Source of the DNA: an uncultured Eubacterium sp.
GTDB taxonomy: Bacteria; Bacillota; Clostridia; Lachnospirales; Lachnospiraceae
NCBI GenBank assembly: GCA_937915825.1
Contig: CALGGT010000104.1
Span: forward strand, 1-21,066
Reading direction: 5' to 3'
DNA: 21,066 nucleotides
Shown: one piece after another, positions 13,569 through 21,066 of the stretch
Position numbering within the stretch: position 1 is the first letter of the stretch
How the letters are laid out: every line of letters starts with the position of its first letter
Translations under genes and position numbers: made by a program
Notes under the pieces: model-generated
Database searches by the model: none
What the model was told of the DNA's origin: nothing
What the model saw: only the letters and a program-made list of their open reading frames with translations

Positions 13569-15435
13569 ACAAATTCAAGCGGTGGAGCATTTGAACGGTC
13601 CGATGATGGTGTTAGCCGGTCCCGGAACCGGGAAGACCACGGTGATCACCCATCGTATCAAGCATTTGACAGATGTGGGAGTGGATCCGAAATCCATTCT
13701 GGTTGTTACCTTTTCCAAGGCAGCGGCCGTTGAGATGAAGGAGCGATATGAACAAAAGTTGAAAGGTCCCGGAAACTCGGTGGTTTTTGGAACCTTTCAT
13801 TCCATATTTTTTCAAATGTTAAAACAAGCCTACCATTACAATGGCAACAGTGTTGTCAGTGGTAGGCTTAAAGTTCGTTTTCTGGAGGAATCTTTGTGGG
13901 AATCCGGATACGAAGAGGTGGAAAATCCAAAGGAATTATTGGAGATGCTGGAGCAGGAGATCAGCACCATCAAAGGAGACGGCATTGCGCCGGAACACTA
14001 TTACTCTGCAACGCTACCGGCGGATATTTTCCAAAAGATCTATGCCGGTTACGAACGGCGTATGCAGGAAAATCATTTGCTGGATTTTGATGACATGGTG
14101 ATCCAAACCTATCGGCTCTTTAAGGAGCAGCCGAAGGTGCTGCAATACTGGCGATCCCGGTTTCGTTATCTGTTGGTAGACGAGTTTCAGGATATTAACC
14201 GCATGCAATATGAGATCGTAAAAATGTTGGCACAGCCGGATAATAACCTGTTTATCGTAGGGGATGACGATCAATCGATCTACGGATTTCGAGGGGCCAG
14301 GCCGGAGATTATGCTGTCCTTCCCCAAGGAATATCCCCAAACGGCCCAGGTTGCGATTCATGAGAATTATCGCTGCAGCAGGGAGATCCTGGAAACGGCT
14401 GGAAAGGTGATCGTTCAAAATCGCAGACGTTACCGAAAGGATCTGGTGGCCAAAAACCCGAAGTGTGGGCCGGTTCGATTTCAAAAAGTAGAGGATACGT
14501 TAGCCCAGACAGATCTTGTGATCGAAGAGATCCTGGCGAAGAAGAAAGCAGGCGTATCCGAAGGAGAGATTGCGGTGTTAGCCCGGACGTCCAAGGAATT
14601 GGAATCCTTTGCCAGACGCATGACCGAGTTTCATATTTCTTTTGTGATGCGGGATAAGGTGACGGATCTATATGAACACTGGGTGGTCAAGGACGTGTTG
14701 ACGTATTTAAAGATTGCGGCCGGACATCACGACCGGTCTCTTTTTTTGCAAATTCTGAATCGACCGAAACGATACCTCAGTCGAAGAGCCCTGGAACGGG
14801 AAACGATTCAATTTTCGGATCTCTATGCTTACTACCGTTCCAAGCCCTTTATTCTGAAAAATCTGTATCAGATGCAAAGCGATCTGGAGTTGATCCGCCA
14901 GCTAACGCCCTATGCCGCCATGGATTATATTGAAAAGAAAATGGGATATGGTGGTTTTTTACAGGAATATGCCAAAGAACATCAGGTGGAGGCAGATGAG
15001 TGGGTGGAGATTCTGGGCGAGTTAAAGGAGGAAGCGTCGGCGTTTGGAACAACGGAGGAATTCTTCCTGCACATTGAGGAATACCAGGATCGATTGGAAA
15101 TGGAGAAAGAACGACATTCCGGGTATTCCGAAAGTTCCGGGGATTTAAAGCGTTCCGGGACGTTCGGGGATTCTCAGGAGAAGGAAGGCGTCTCCCTAAT
15201 GACCATGCATCAATCCAAGGGATTGGAGTTTGAGACGGTATATCTCCCCAACATGATCCAGGGGATCATGCCCTATAAGAAAGCGGTGGCAGAGCAGGAG
15301 ATCGAGGAAGAAAGACGGCTTTTGTATGTAGCCATGACCCGGGCAAAAAAAGAACTCTGTCTTCTGATTCCCCAAAGGAGATATCAGAAAGAGACAGAGC
15401 TCTCATCTTTCTTAAAAGAGTTGTTACCGGATTAA
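13552..15435 (+). CDS. UvrD/PcrA/Rep-type superfamily 1A DNA helicase
   Basis: A 627-residue ATP-dependent 3'-5' DNA helicase. All core motifs are visible: Q-motif region LSREQIQAVEH, Walker A AGPGTGKTT at 22-30, VTFSKAAAVEMKER, motif II LLVDEFQDIN near 208, motif III GDDDQSIYGFRGA, motif IV ENYRCSREI, motif V LMTMHQSKGLEFETVYLPN and motif VI RLLYVAMTRAKKEL. It is shorter than typical PcrA (about 720-740), lacks the usual extended C-terminal tail, and reads KAAAVEMKER where canonical PcrA has KAAREMKER-like sequence, so it is probably a paralogue rather than the main PcrA. It overlaps gltX by 17 bp upstream and the convergent penicillin-binding protein gene by 4 bp. Confidence 0.92.
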   Translation: MPLSREQIQAVEHLNGPMMVLAGPGTGKTTVITHRIKHLTDVGVDPKSILVVTFSKAAAVEMKERYEQKLKGPGNSVVFGTFHSIFFQMLKQAYHYNGNSVVSGRLKVRFLEESLWESGYEEVENPKELLEMLEQEISTIKGDGIAPEHYYSATLPADIFQKIYAGYERRMQENHLLDFDDMVIQTYRLFKEQPKVLQYWRSRFRYLLVDEFQDINRMQYEIVKMLAQPDNNLFIVGDDDQSIYGFRGARPEIMLSFPKEYPQTAQVAIHENYRCSREILETAGKVIVQNRRRYRKDLVAKNPKCGPVRFQKVEDTLAQTDLVIEEILAKKKAGVSEGEIAVLARTSKELESFARRMTEFHISFVMRDKVTDLYEHWVVKDVLTYLKIAAGHHDRSLFLQILNRPKRYLSRRALERETIQFSDLYAYYRSKPFILKNLYQMQSDLELIRQLTPYAAMDYIEKKMGYGGFLQEYAKEHQVEADEWVEILGELKEEASAFGTTEEFFLHIEEYQDRLEMEKERHSGYSESSGDLKRSGTFGDSQEKEGVSLMTMHQSKGLEFETVYLPNMIQGIMPYKKAVAEQEIEEERRLLYVAMTRAKKELCLLIPQRRYQKETELSSFLKELLPD

Positions 15436-17831
15436 TGGGAATAACAATATCCGTTGGGCAGGGAAGATTTGGCGAAATATTCGTTCACGGCATGGTAGCC
15501 GTAGCGCCCTTGGGGAATTCGTTTTCCGCAAACGGAGCAAACGTTGGTTTTAATCACGGATGCGGGCTTTGTAAATCCTTTTTTCGGGTACCGTTTGTTG
15601 ATCCGCTCCATGATCGTTTTCCACATGGTTTTGTGGTAGGTGGTATTTCCCTGACGTAAAGTGTTATCGTATCCGGCCCAGATTCCGGCGGTTAAATACG
15701 GAGTATATCCGACAAACCAAATGTCTTTGTTATTGGTGGTGGTACCTGTTTTACCGGCAACCGGCATGTTCAGGGAATTAAATTTAATGGCGGTACCGGT
15801 ACCGGACTTGACTACGTCTTCCATCGCACTGGTCAGTAAGAATGCAGTGGAATCCTTCATCACCCGATTGCTGGTAGGGGTGGTAATGGTCTTTATCATC
15901 TTATCGCCGGAGCGCTCTTCCGTGGTTTTGGGAGAACGATCCAAAATCACATTTCCATTGTGATCCACAACCTTGGTATAGAAAGTCGCCTTGTTATAAA
16001 CACCGCCGTTGGCAATGGAGGCAAAGGCTGTGGTCAATTCCAGGTTTGTGACACCTTTGGTAAGTCCGCCCAATGCCATAGGCAGGGCAATATCCGAATA
16101 TACTTTGCCGTTGGATGCGGTGTAGTTATCCACCAAAGAAGTCAGTCCCATCTTCACCAGATATTCATATCCAACCCGAGGTGTAACTTTCTGTAAAGTC
16201 TTCACTGCGATGACATTCATGGACATGGCAATGGCTTTTCGAATGGTGGTAGCGCCCTTATACCCGCTGTACCAGTTCTTCACATATCGGTCGGTTCCGG
16301 GATATTTGAAGGGAGAATCCTGTTCCACCGTTGCCAGGGTCATGCCGGCTGAATCCAGTGCCGGGACATAAGTGGACAATACTTTGAACGTAGATCCGGG
16401 CTGACGAAGGGAAGATTCAGCACGGTTTAAGGTACGGGATGCTAATTTTTCTCCGCGACCGCCGGAGATCGCCTTCACTTGTCCGGTTTCCTGATCCATT
16501 AAAACAAAGGAGGATTGGGGCTCCAATGTAAATTGAATATTTTCCCCTTCCACCGTGGCTTTTTTGGTCATAGCCTTGCGATAGATCTTGATGTATTTTT
16601 TTGCGGTGGATTTGCTGGTGTAATACGAAGATATCTTTTGATGTCTTTTTTTCTTAAACCAGCTCTTCATGGTTTCCAGTCCGTAGTTAATGCTTTTGCC
16701 GTCTTCGGTACGAACAGTCAGCTGATAACTTAATTGATAAATCCCACCTGGATAATAACCGTTGTTGTTGATCACGCTATCCACAATCTTTTGCATGGAA
16801 GCATTCTGCGTGGAATAAATCGTAAGTCCCCCGCGATACAGGGCATTGTAGGCCTGGGTTTCCGTATAGCCCAATTCCTGTTTCATATCCCGGATGATCT
16901 GATCGATCAAAGCGTCTGTAAAATAGGTGGTAGGTTTGCTGGAAAGCATGGTTTCTTTGTTTACGGATTTAATTCTTTGATAAACTTTATCCTTAATGGC
17001 TTCGTTGTATTCATCCGACGTAATATATCCCTGCTCCAGCATATATGCCAGAATGATCGCCCTTTTCTCCTTGTTTTTCTGTGGATGAGAGATTGGATTG
17101 TAAAGGGAAGGGTTCTGGGTAATGCCGGCGATCACCGCCGACTCAGATATGGTAAGATTCGAAACCTTTTTGTTAAAATATCGCTTGGAAGCTGCCTGAA
17201 CGCCCAACGTATTCTGGCCCAGGTTAATGGTGTTTAAATAGTATTCCATAATTTGCTTCTTGGATAATTTATTCTCTAACTGGATGGCCAGATATTGCTC
17301 CTGTACCTTACGTTCTACCCTTTGGATCAACGTATTCTCTTCCCCACCGTTAAATACCTGGTTCTTTAACAGCTGCTGGGTTAGAGTGGAAGCACCCTGG
17401 CTGAAATCCCCGCCTTTTACGCCTACGAAGGCTGCACGAAAGATCCCGTGCAGATCGATGCCGTCGTGTTCCCAGAAACGCTCATCTTCAATGGCTACAA
17501 AAGCATTTTGTAAATGAGTGGGAATCTCCTTTAACTCCACGTATTCACGGTTGGCGTCACTACCGATCAGGGTTTCAACGATTTCGCCCTTTTTATTTAA
17601 AATATTGGTTGTATACCCATCCGGAACCACGTTAATGGAATTAATGGAAGGAGCGGTTTTTAGCAATCCGTTCAGAACGCCCATTCCCGCGCTGATCCCC
17701 CAAATAATACAGAGAAGGATCACCACCATAAACAATCGGAATCCGATCACCTGTAATTTATGATAACGATGGGTCGTGCCAGCCTTTAAGCGCCTGGCCT
17801 TGGCAAGTACCTGTTTTTTTCCGTATGACAA
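15432..17831 (-). CDS. Class A penicillin-binding protein (glycosyltransferase/transpeptidase)
   Basis: A 799-residue bifunctional wall synthase of the PBP1a (PonA/MrcA) type. A basic cytoplasmic tail is followed by one membrane helix about 32-53. The GT51 domain polymerises glycan strands: catalytic Glu115 in EDERFWEHDG, then QGASTLTQQLLKN. The transpeptidase domain crosslinks: SxxK at 480-483 (STFK), SxN at 537-539 (SMN) and KTGTT at 694-698. The C-terminus has Cys765-x2-Cys768 and Cys796-x2-His799, a possible zinc knuckle or disulfide set. The start is a TTG with AAAGGA 8 nt upstream; the first in-frame ATG would fall inside the membrane helix. The 3' end overlaps the helicase gene by 4 bp. 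Confidence 0.94.
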   Translation of the reverse strand: MSYGKKQVLAKARRLKAGTTHRYHKLQVIGFRLFMVVILLCIIWGISAGMGVLNGLLKTAPSINSINVVPDGYTTNILNKKGEIVETLIGSDANREYVELKEIPTHLQNAFVAIEDERFWEHDGIDLHGIFRAAFVGVKGGDFSQGASTLTQQLLKNQVFNGGEENTLIQRVERKVQEQYLAIQLENKLSKKQIMEYYLNTINLGQNTLGVQAASKRYFNKKVSNLTISESAVIAGITQNPSLYNPISHPQKNKEKRAIILAYMLEQGYITSDEYNEAIKDKVYQRIKSVNKETMLSSKPTTYFTDALIDQIIRDMKQELGYTETQAYNALYRGGLTIYSTQNASMQKIVDSVINNNGYYPGGIYQLSYQLTVRTEDGKSINYGLETMKSWFKKKRHQKISSYYTSKSTAKKYIKIYRKAMTKKATVEGENIQFTLEPQSSFVLMDQETGQVKAISGGRGEKLASRTLNRAESSLRQPGSTFKVLSTYVPALDSAGMTLATVEQDSPFKYPGTDRYVKNWYSGYKGATTIRKAIAMSMNVIAVKTLQKVTPRVGYEYLVKMGLTSLVDNYTASNGKVYSDIALPMALGGLTKGVTNLELTTAFASIANGGVYNKATFYTKVVDHNGNVILDRSPKTTEERSGDKMIKTITTPTSNRVMKDSTAFLLTSAMEDVVKSGTGTAIKFNSLNMPVAGKTGTTTNNKDIWFVGYTPYLTAGIWAGYDNTLRQGNTTYHKTMWKTIMERINKRYPKKGFTKPASVIKTNVCSVCGKRIPQGRYGYHAVNEYFAKSSLPNGYCYSH

Positions 17832-17926
17832 AATAGAATTCCTTTCTAAAATACAAATTCGGATCGGGTGTCACAACGCGCTTGATACAAGTAAGATCGC
17901 GTGTGATCGTTGGACCCTATCCAATT

Positions 17927-17955
17927 ATTATATACCAAAACCGGGAAAATGTCCA
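17927..17955 (-). promoter_or_regulatory. Sigma-A type promoter of the penicillin-binding protein gene
   Basis: Minus strand TGGACA (17955-17950), 17-nt spacer, TATAAT (17932-17927). Leader of about 90 nt to the TTG start. Confidence 0.8.
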
Positions 17956-18049
17956 TATTTTCTCAAAACGGTTCCTGGGATAAGGTAGTAGGTCAGCCAT
18001 TCCTGCCGCGGATCCATGCCGATCATGGCGATTGTCGGATATAAATAAC

Positions 18050-18078
18050 TTGACCTCCCTGAAGTATACGGGTATAAT
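18050..18078 (+). promoter_or_regulatory. Sigma-A type promoter of the 891-residue secreted protein gene
   Basis: TTGACC at 18050-18055, 17-nt spacer, TATAAT at 18073-18078. The ATG at 18140 lies about 55 nt after the expected start, preceded by CAAGGAGGA. Confidence 0.85.
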
Positions 18079-18139
18079 GGGATTGGTAAGTTTTTTGCAA
18101 TTCATCATGGATTGCTTTCCAGTATTCAAGGAGGATTTT

Positions 18140-20815
18140 ATGAAAAGGAACAAAAGAATCATGGCCTTTTTGTTGTCTCTTGCGATGGTTCTGTCTACCA
18201 TTGTGGGGAACAACGCAGGCATTGTAAAGGCGGCACCGCCGGAAGATGAAAAAATTGCGCTTGGAACGGCAAGTTTTGAAGTGGATACCGCGTATCAGGC
18301 ATCTGCCATGGCCGGAAAATTTTTTGCAGGTCAGACGTTGACCATTGATACGATCAAGGACGAAGGAGATAATCTTGTAGATTTTAATGATGTGAATATT
18401 TACTGGATCTCTCCGCATGCGCCGGAATTAGATCGTAAATTTGCGGATTTAGCCGGTGTGATCGGAACGGGGCAAACATTTACCATTCCTGCATCCCTTA
18501 TGTTTTCAAAAGTAGGAGTGTATATCGAACCAAAAGAAGGGACAAATTTAAAAGGAAAATTGCTCTTGACCGTGAATGATTGCAGAGCGCTTAGCGATGA
18601 AGATGAATTTTCAGGAAATTATGTGGCAAGCCTCAGTGGTATATATCCGCAGTCTTTTGTATATGCCTATTTAGATAAGAACGTATTCCAAGTAGGGGAT
18701 ACCGTTACACTTGGAAATATAATAACCGAAGTGGAAGTGGATGGAGAGGATTATACCGTCGGCAGTTATACGCCGGAGGAAGCACAGGAAATGGGTGCTG
18801 AATTTGACTGGCAGGTTCAAGTGACGGATGATCAGGGCAACGTTAATTGGGAGAGCTTGGGTATTACGGAGCCAAGTATAACATTTACAGAGGAATATTT
18901 TGGAAAGAATATTCGATTACATATCTATTCGGAAGAAACGAGGGATGAATCCGGTAACCCCAATTATATATTTAATCCTAGATACGATCTTTATGTGGAC
19001 GCAGAGGGCGTATATAACTTTTATAGCGCCTCTAGTGCGTCTAACACTGAGGGGGAAAATGGTTCTTATGTGCAGCCTCCGGCTCTCACCAGTGGATCTC
19101 TGAATGTGACAGAATTCAGATCCGGAGATGTTGCCAGTGTCACTGAAATTATGGCCGGCAATATTTCTCTCGATCTGACGAAAGCAGAAGATTATCGTAC
19201 GCATTGGCAGACCTGGGATGATGTCGATGGCTGGTATGACGTAGTTGATGGGGGTGAAGATGGAATTACCTCGTATGCATTCACCGATGAAGACATCGGG
19301 AAATACTTTCGGGTTGTAATTTCCGTACAATCCTATATTGAGACGGAAAACGGTTCTATGCCAATCCAAGGTGAGATCATTATAGATGCGGAAGGCTTCT
19401 ATGTTACAAAAAATTCAGCAGCTGCTGCACCGGAGGATGTTATTACTCCCAGTGAGGAAGACAATATTCCTACCGTTTCCACGGTGGAGGGACGAAATGG
19501 AACCCTTGTAAAACCTGCCCGGGTATATTTAGTAAGTGGTGAACTGGACAAGGATGAATTTTTTGCCGGTGAAGAGATCACCGTTGTCACCCTTACCAGT
19601 GAAACAGGCGATGTAGAAGTGAATAAGGATAACGCGTATTTTCAGTGGCAGATCTTTGATGAAGATCAAAATTCATGGGTTCCCATTCCGGGGGCTAACG
19701 ATCCAAGCTATACGCCAACCGAGGATCAAACTGGAAAATATATCCGTGTTTACATTGAGGGTAGAGGCGACTACATGGGATGGATCGTTATTGATGGTAC
19801 CGGATGTTATGGATTGGATGAGATCTGGCACGCTCCCGTAAGAAATCCGGATGGCATAACCCCTGAGGATGATCCGGATGGTCTAAACGGAACCCCGGTT
19901 CAAGCGAGACCGCAGGAAACGGCAACACCGGAGCCATCCGAAGCACCGGCTGCCACACCATCGGTTGAGCCGCAGGAATCCGAAGAGCCCACACCAGAGG
20001 AAACGGCAACACCGGAGGCATCCGAAGAGCCTACGGCAGAAGTAACGGCAACACCGGAGGAATCCGAAGAGCCTACACCAGAGGTAACGGTAACACCGGA
20101 GGCAGTAGAAAGTCCTGCCGGAAGATCTTCCTCTACGCCGGTTGTATCGGAAAGCCCTGCTACAACGTCTCCTGCCGCAGATAAGGATCGTGAGAATGGA
20201 GAAAACAACTATGTACCGGGAGAACAGATTTCCGACGATTCCATTGAACTTTACATTCCGACCATTACAGGTAAGAAGATCATGGGATTCAATAAGAAAT
20301 TCCAAATTTGCCTGGTCAACACAAAAGGATGCAAGATCCAATGTGAATCCAGCAACAAAAAGATTGCGACCATTTCAAAGAAGGGACTTGTAAAGTCTAA
20401 GAAGAAAAAGGGTAAGGCAACCTTGATCATCAACGTAACAAAGGGTGAAATGAAGGTTCAATATATCATCAACGTACATGTTCGGAAGAGAGTTCCCAAG
20501 AACTATAGTTTGATTAAATTCAAGACTTCCTATCAAGGACCCAGTGTTGCTCTTTACAAGAATATTCCCATTAAGAAGTCCTTTAAAGTAACCCTGAAAC
20601 ATATTGCCGATGGAGCGAAATTAAAATTTGTTTCAAGCAACAAGAAGGTTGCTACGGTGAATAACAAGGGAAAGATCAAGCCAAAGAAAGTTGGTAAGTC
20701 CCTGATCACGATCACCGCAGTGGAAGAGGGAGTTACTTACAAATATTATGTAGTGGCGCGAGTTACCAAGAAAGGCGTTGAATCAAAGACCAATTACTTG
20801 AAGATTATTAAATGA
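18140..20815 (+). CDS. Secreted repeat protein with two C-terminal lysine-rich Ig-like (Big2-type) domains, function unknown
   Basis: An 891-residue exported protein. The signal peptide is 1-31 (likely cut after VKA). Up to about 570 there appear to be four related beta-type units. Each has an F-x-x-G-x-x-x-T start such as FFAGQTLTI, FQVGDTVTL or FFAGEEITV; the later three also have a W in the middle (DWQVQVTD, HWQTWDD, QWQIFDED) and an ending such as GKYIRVYIE, GKYFRVVIS or GKNIRLHIY. A linker about 575-698 is rich in Pro, Glu and Thr with near-repeats of SEEPTPEVTVTPE. Two lysine-rich Ig-like domains (about 698-785 and 786-891) contain SSNKKIATI and SSNKKVATV. No catalytic motif, LPXTG or SLH domain is seen; a surface adhesin or wall-bound scaffold is plausible, not shown. 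Its own promoter and terminator make it monocistronic. Confidence 0.88.
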   Translation: MKRNKRIMAFLLSLAMVLSTIVGNNAGIVKAAPPEDEKIALGTASFEVDTAYQASAMAGKFFAGQTLTIDTIKDEGDNLVDFNDVNIYWISPHAPELDRKFADLAGVIGTGQTFTIPASLMFSKVGVYIEPKEGTNLKGKLLLTVNDCRALSDEDEFSGNYVASLSGIYPQSFVYAYLDKNVFQVGDTVTLGNIITEVEVDGEDYTVGSYTPEEAQEMGAEFDWQVQVTDDQGNVNWESLGITEPSITFTEEYFGKNIRLHIYSEETRDESGNPNYIFNPRYDLYVDAEGVYNFYSASSASNTEGENGSYVQPPALTSGSLNVTEFRSGDVASVTEIMAGNISLDLTKAEDYRTHWQTWDDVDGWYDVVDGGEDGITSYAFTDEDIGKYFRVVISVQSYIETENGSMPIQGEIIIDAEGFYVTKNSAAAAPEDVITPSEEDNIPTVSTVEGRNGTLVKPARVYLVSGELDKDEFFAGEEITVVTLTSETGDVEVNKDNAYFQWQIFDEDQNSWVPIPGANDPSYTPTEDQTGKYIRVYIEGRGDYMGWIVIDGTGCYGLDEIWHAPVRNPDGITPEDDPDGLNGTPVQARPQETATPEPSEAPAATPSVEPQESEEPTPEETATPEASEEPTAEVTATPEESEEPTPEVTVTPEAVESPAGRSSSTPVVSESPATTSPAADKDRENGENNYVPGEQISDDSIELYIPTITGKKIMGFNKKFQICLVNTKGCKIQCESSNKKIATISKKGLVKSKKKKGKATLIINVTKGEMKVQYIINVHVRKRVPKNYSLIKFKTSYQGPSVALYKNIPIKKSFKVTLKHIADGAKLKFVSSNKKVATVNNKGKIKPKKVGKSLITITAVEEGVTYKYYVVARVTKKGVESKTNYLKIIK

Positions 20816-20880
20816 TTTGTTTTTTTGTGTTGAAGGATGGATCTGGATATCTGCGAGCGATGAGTTTGTAAAAAAAGGAA

Positions 20881-20921
20881 ACCATGTAGGAACAGAAGTG
20901 TGTTCTTACATGGTTTTTTTT
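20881..20921 (+). terminator. Intrinsic terminator of the secreted repeat protein gene
   Basis: A 14-bp stem (20881-20894 with 20901-20914) containing one G-T pair and a 6-nt loop, followed by eight T at 20914-20921. Confidence 0.9.
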
Positions 20922-20929
20922 GGAGGATC

Positions 20930-20983
20930 TTATTTGGTTTATTTGGTTTATTTGACTTATTTGACTTATTTGACTTATTCGAT
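20930..20983. repeat. 9-bp tandem repeat, six units
   Basis: Two TTATTTGGT units, three TTATTTGAC units and a degenerate TTATTCGAT. It directly follows the terminator. The remaining bases to the window end contain no gene I can support. Confidence 0.85.
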
Positions 20984-21066
20984 GCTTTTAACACCGAGAT
21001 GTTTCCATTCCGGGGCTCGCTCTCGCTAAAATGCGACCGTAGCAGTACAAAATTCGCGCTACGCGC

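Larger units (their letters stand above)
17832..18139. other. 308-bp divergent intergenic region
   Basis: It holds two divergent promoters (minus strand for the penicillin-binding protein, + strand for the secreted protein) with about 94 bp between their -35 boxes. An ATG-started frame of 32 codons lies on the minus strand at 17928-18026 but has no ribosome binding site. No riboswitch or RNA gene was recognised. Confidence 0.7.

Noticed and set aside
20930..20983. A CRISPR array
   Set aside because: The units are 9 bp and directly contiguous, with no spacers and no cas genes in the window.
20794..20994. A minus-strand frame with Asn-Lys-Ser repeats at the window end
   Set aside because: The repeats come from the 9-bp tandem DNA repeat and the frame runs through the terminator hairpin; no start signal is visible.

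Overview
The window looks like a chromosomal stretch of a Gram-positive Clostridia-type bacterium, most likely Lachnospiraceae-like. This is inferred from several signs: strong AGGAGG-type ribosome binding sites, near-consensus TTGACA/TATAAT promoters, a WalR-type direct repeat at a wall-hydrolase gene, a bifunctional penicillin-binding protein, and a secreted GH10 xylanase with lysine-rich Ig-like modules typical of fibre-degrading gut or rumen Firmicutes. No rRNA, tRNA, CRISPR array, insertion sequence or phage gene is visible. Species cannot be given from the sequence alone.

Region 1 (1-3086, + strand) is a tightly packed three-gene transporter unit. It holds the 3' end of one ABC half-transporter, a DUF1854-family protein, and a second full ABC half-transporter carrying an unusual N-terminal extension with a zinc ribbon. 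Region 2 (3113-5827) has a Cys-type glutathione peroxidase on the minus strand, divergent from a zinc-uptake-like operon: a Fur/Zur-family repressor, a ZnuC-like ATPase and a ZnuB-like permease. The divergent intergenic region holds a perfect sigma-A promoter, a perfect Fur-box-like palindrome and a perfect 14-bp inverted repeat. No zinc-binding lipoprotein (ZnuA) lies in this operon. Region 3 (5813-8900, minus strand) holds a histidine-phosphatase-family protein, a secreted NlpC/P60 peptidoglycan hydrolase with two SH3 domains and a very long serine-rich linker, and RidA.

Region 4 (8987-12027, + strand) has a cytidylate-kinase-like protein followed by a secreted multidomain GH10 endo-xylanase. 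Region 5 (12024-15435, + strand) is a glutamyl-tRNA synthetase gene whose promoter overlaps the xylanase stop codon, followed by an overlapping UvrD/PcrA-like helicase gene. Region 6 (15432-17955, minus strand) is a class A penicillin-binding protein with a TTG start, divergent across a 308-bp intergenic region from region 7 (18050-20921, + strand). Region 7 is one secreted 891-residue protein of unknown function with an own promoter and a strong terminator. It has repeated N-terminal beta-type domains, a Pro/Glu/Thr linker and two lysine-rich Ig-like domains related in style to the xylanase N-terminus. The last ~140 bp hold a 9-bp tandem repeat and no supportable gene.

Themes: much of the window concerns the cell envelope and extracellular space (wall synthesis, wall hydrolysis, xylan hydrolysis, surface protein), plus metal uptake and stress functions. 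I did not find a clear new defence or mobile system. The best candidates for something under-described are the ABC/DUF1854/zinc-ribbon transporter module and the lysine-rich surface-retention module shared by two secreted proteins.
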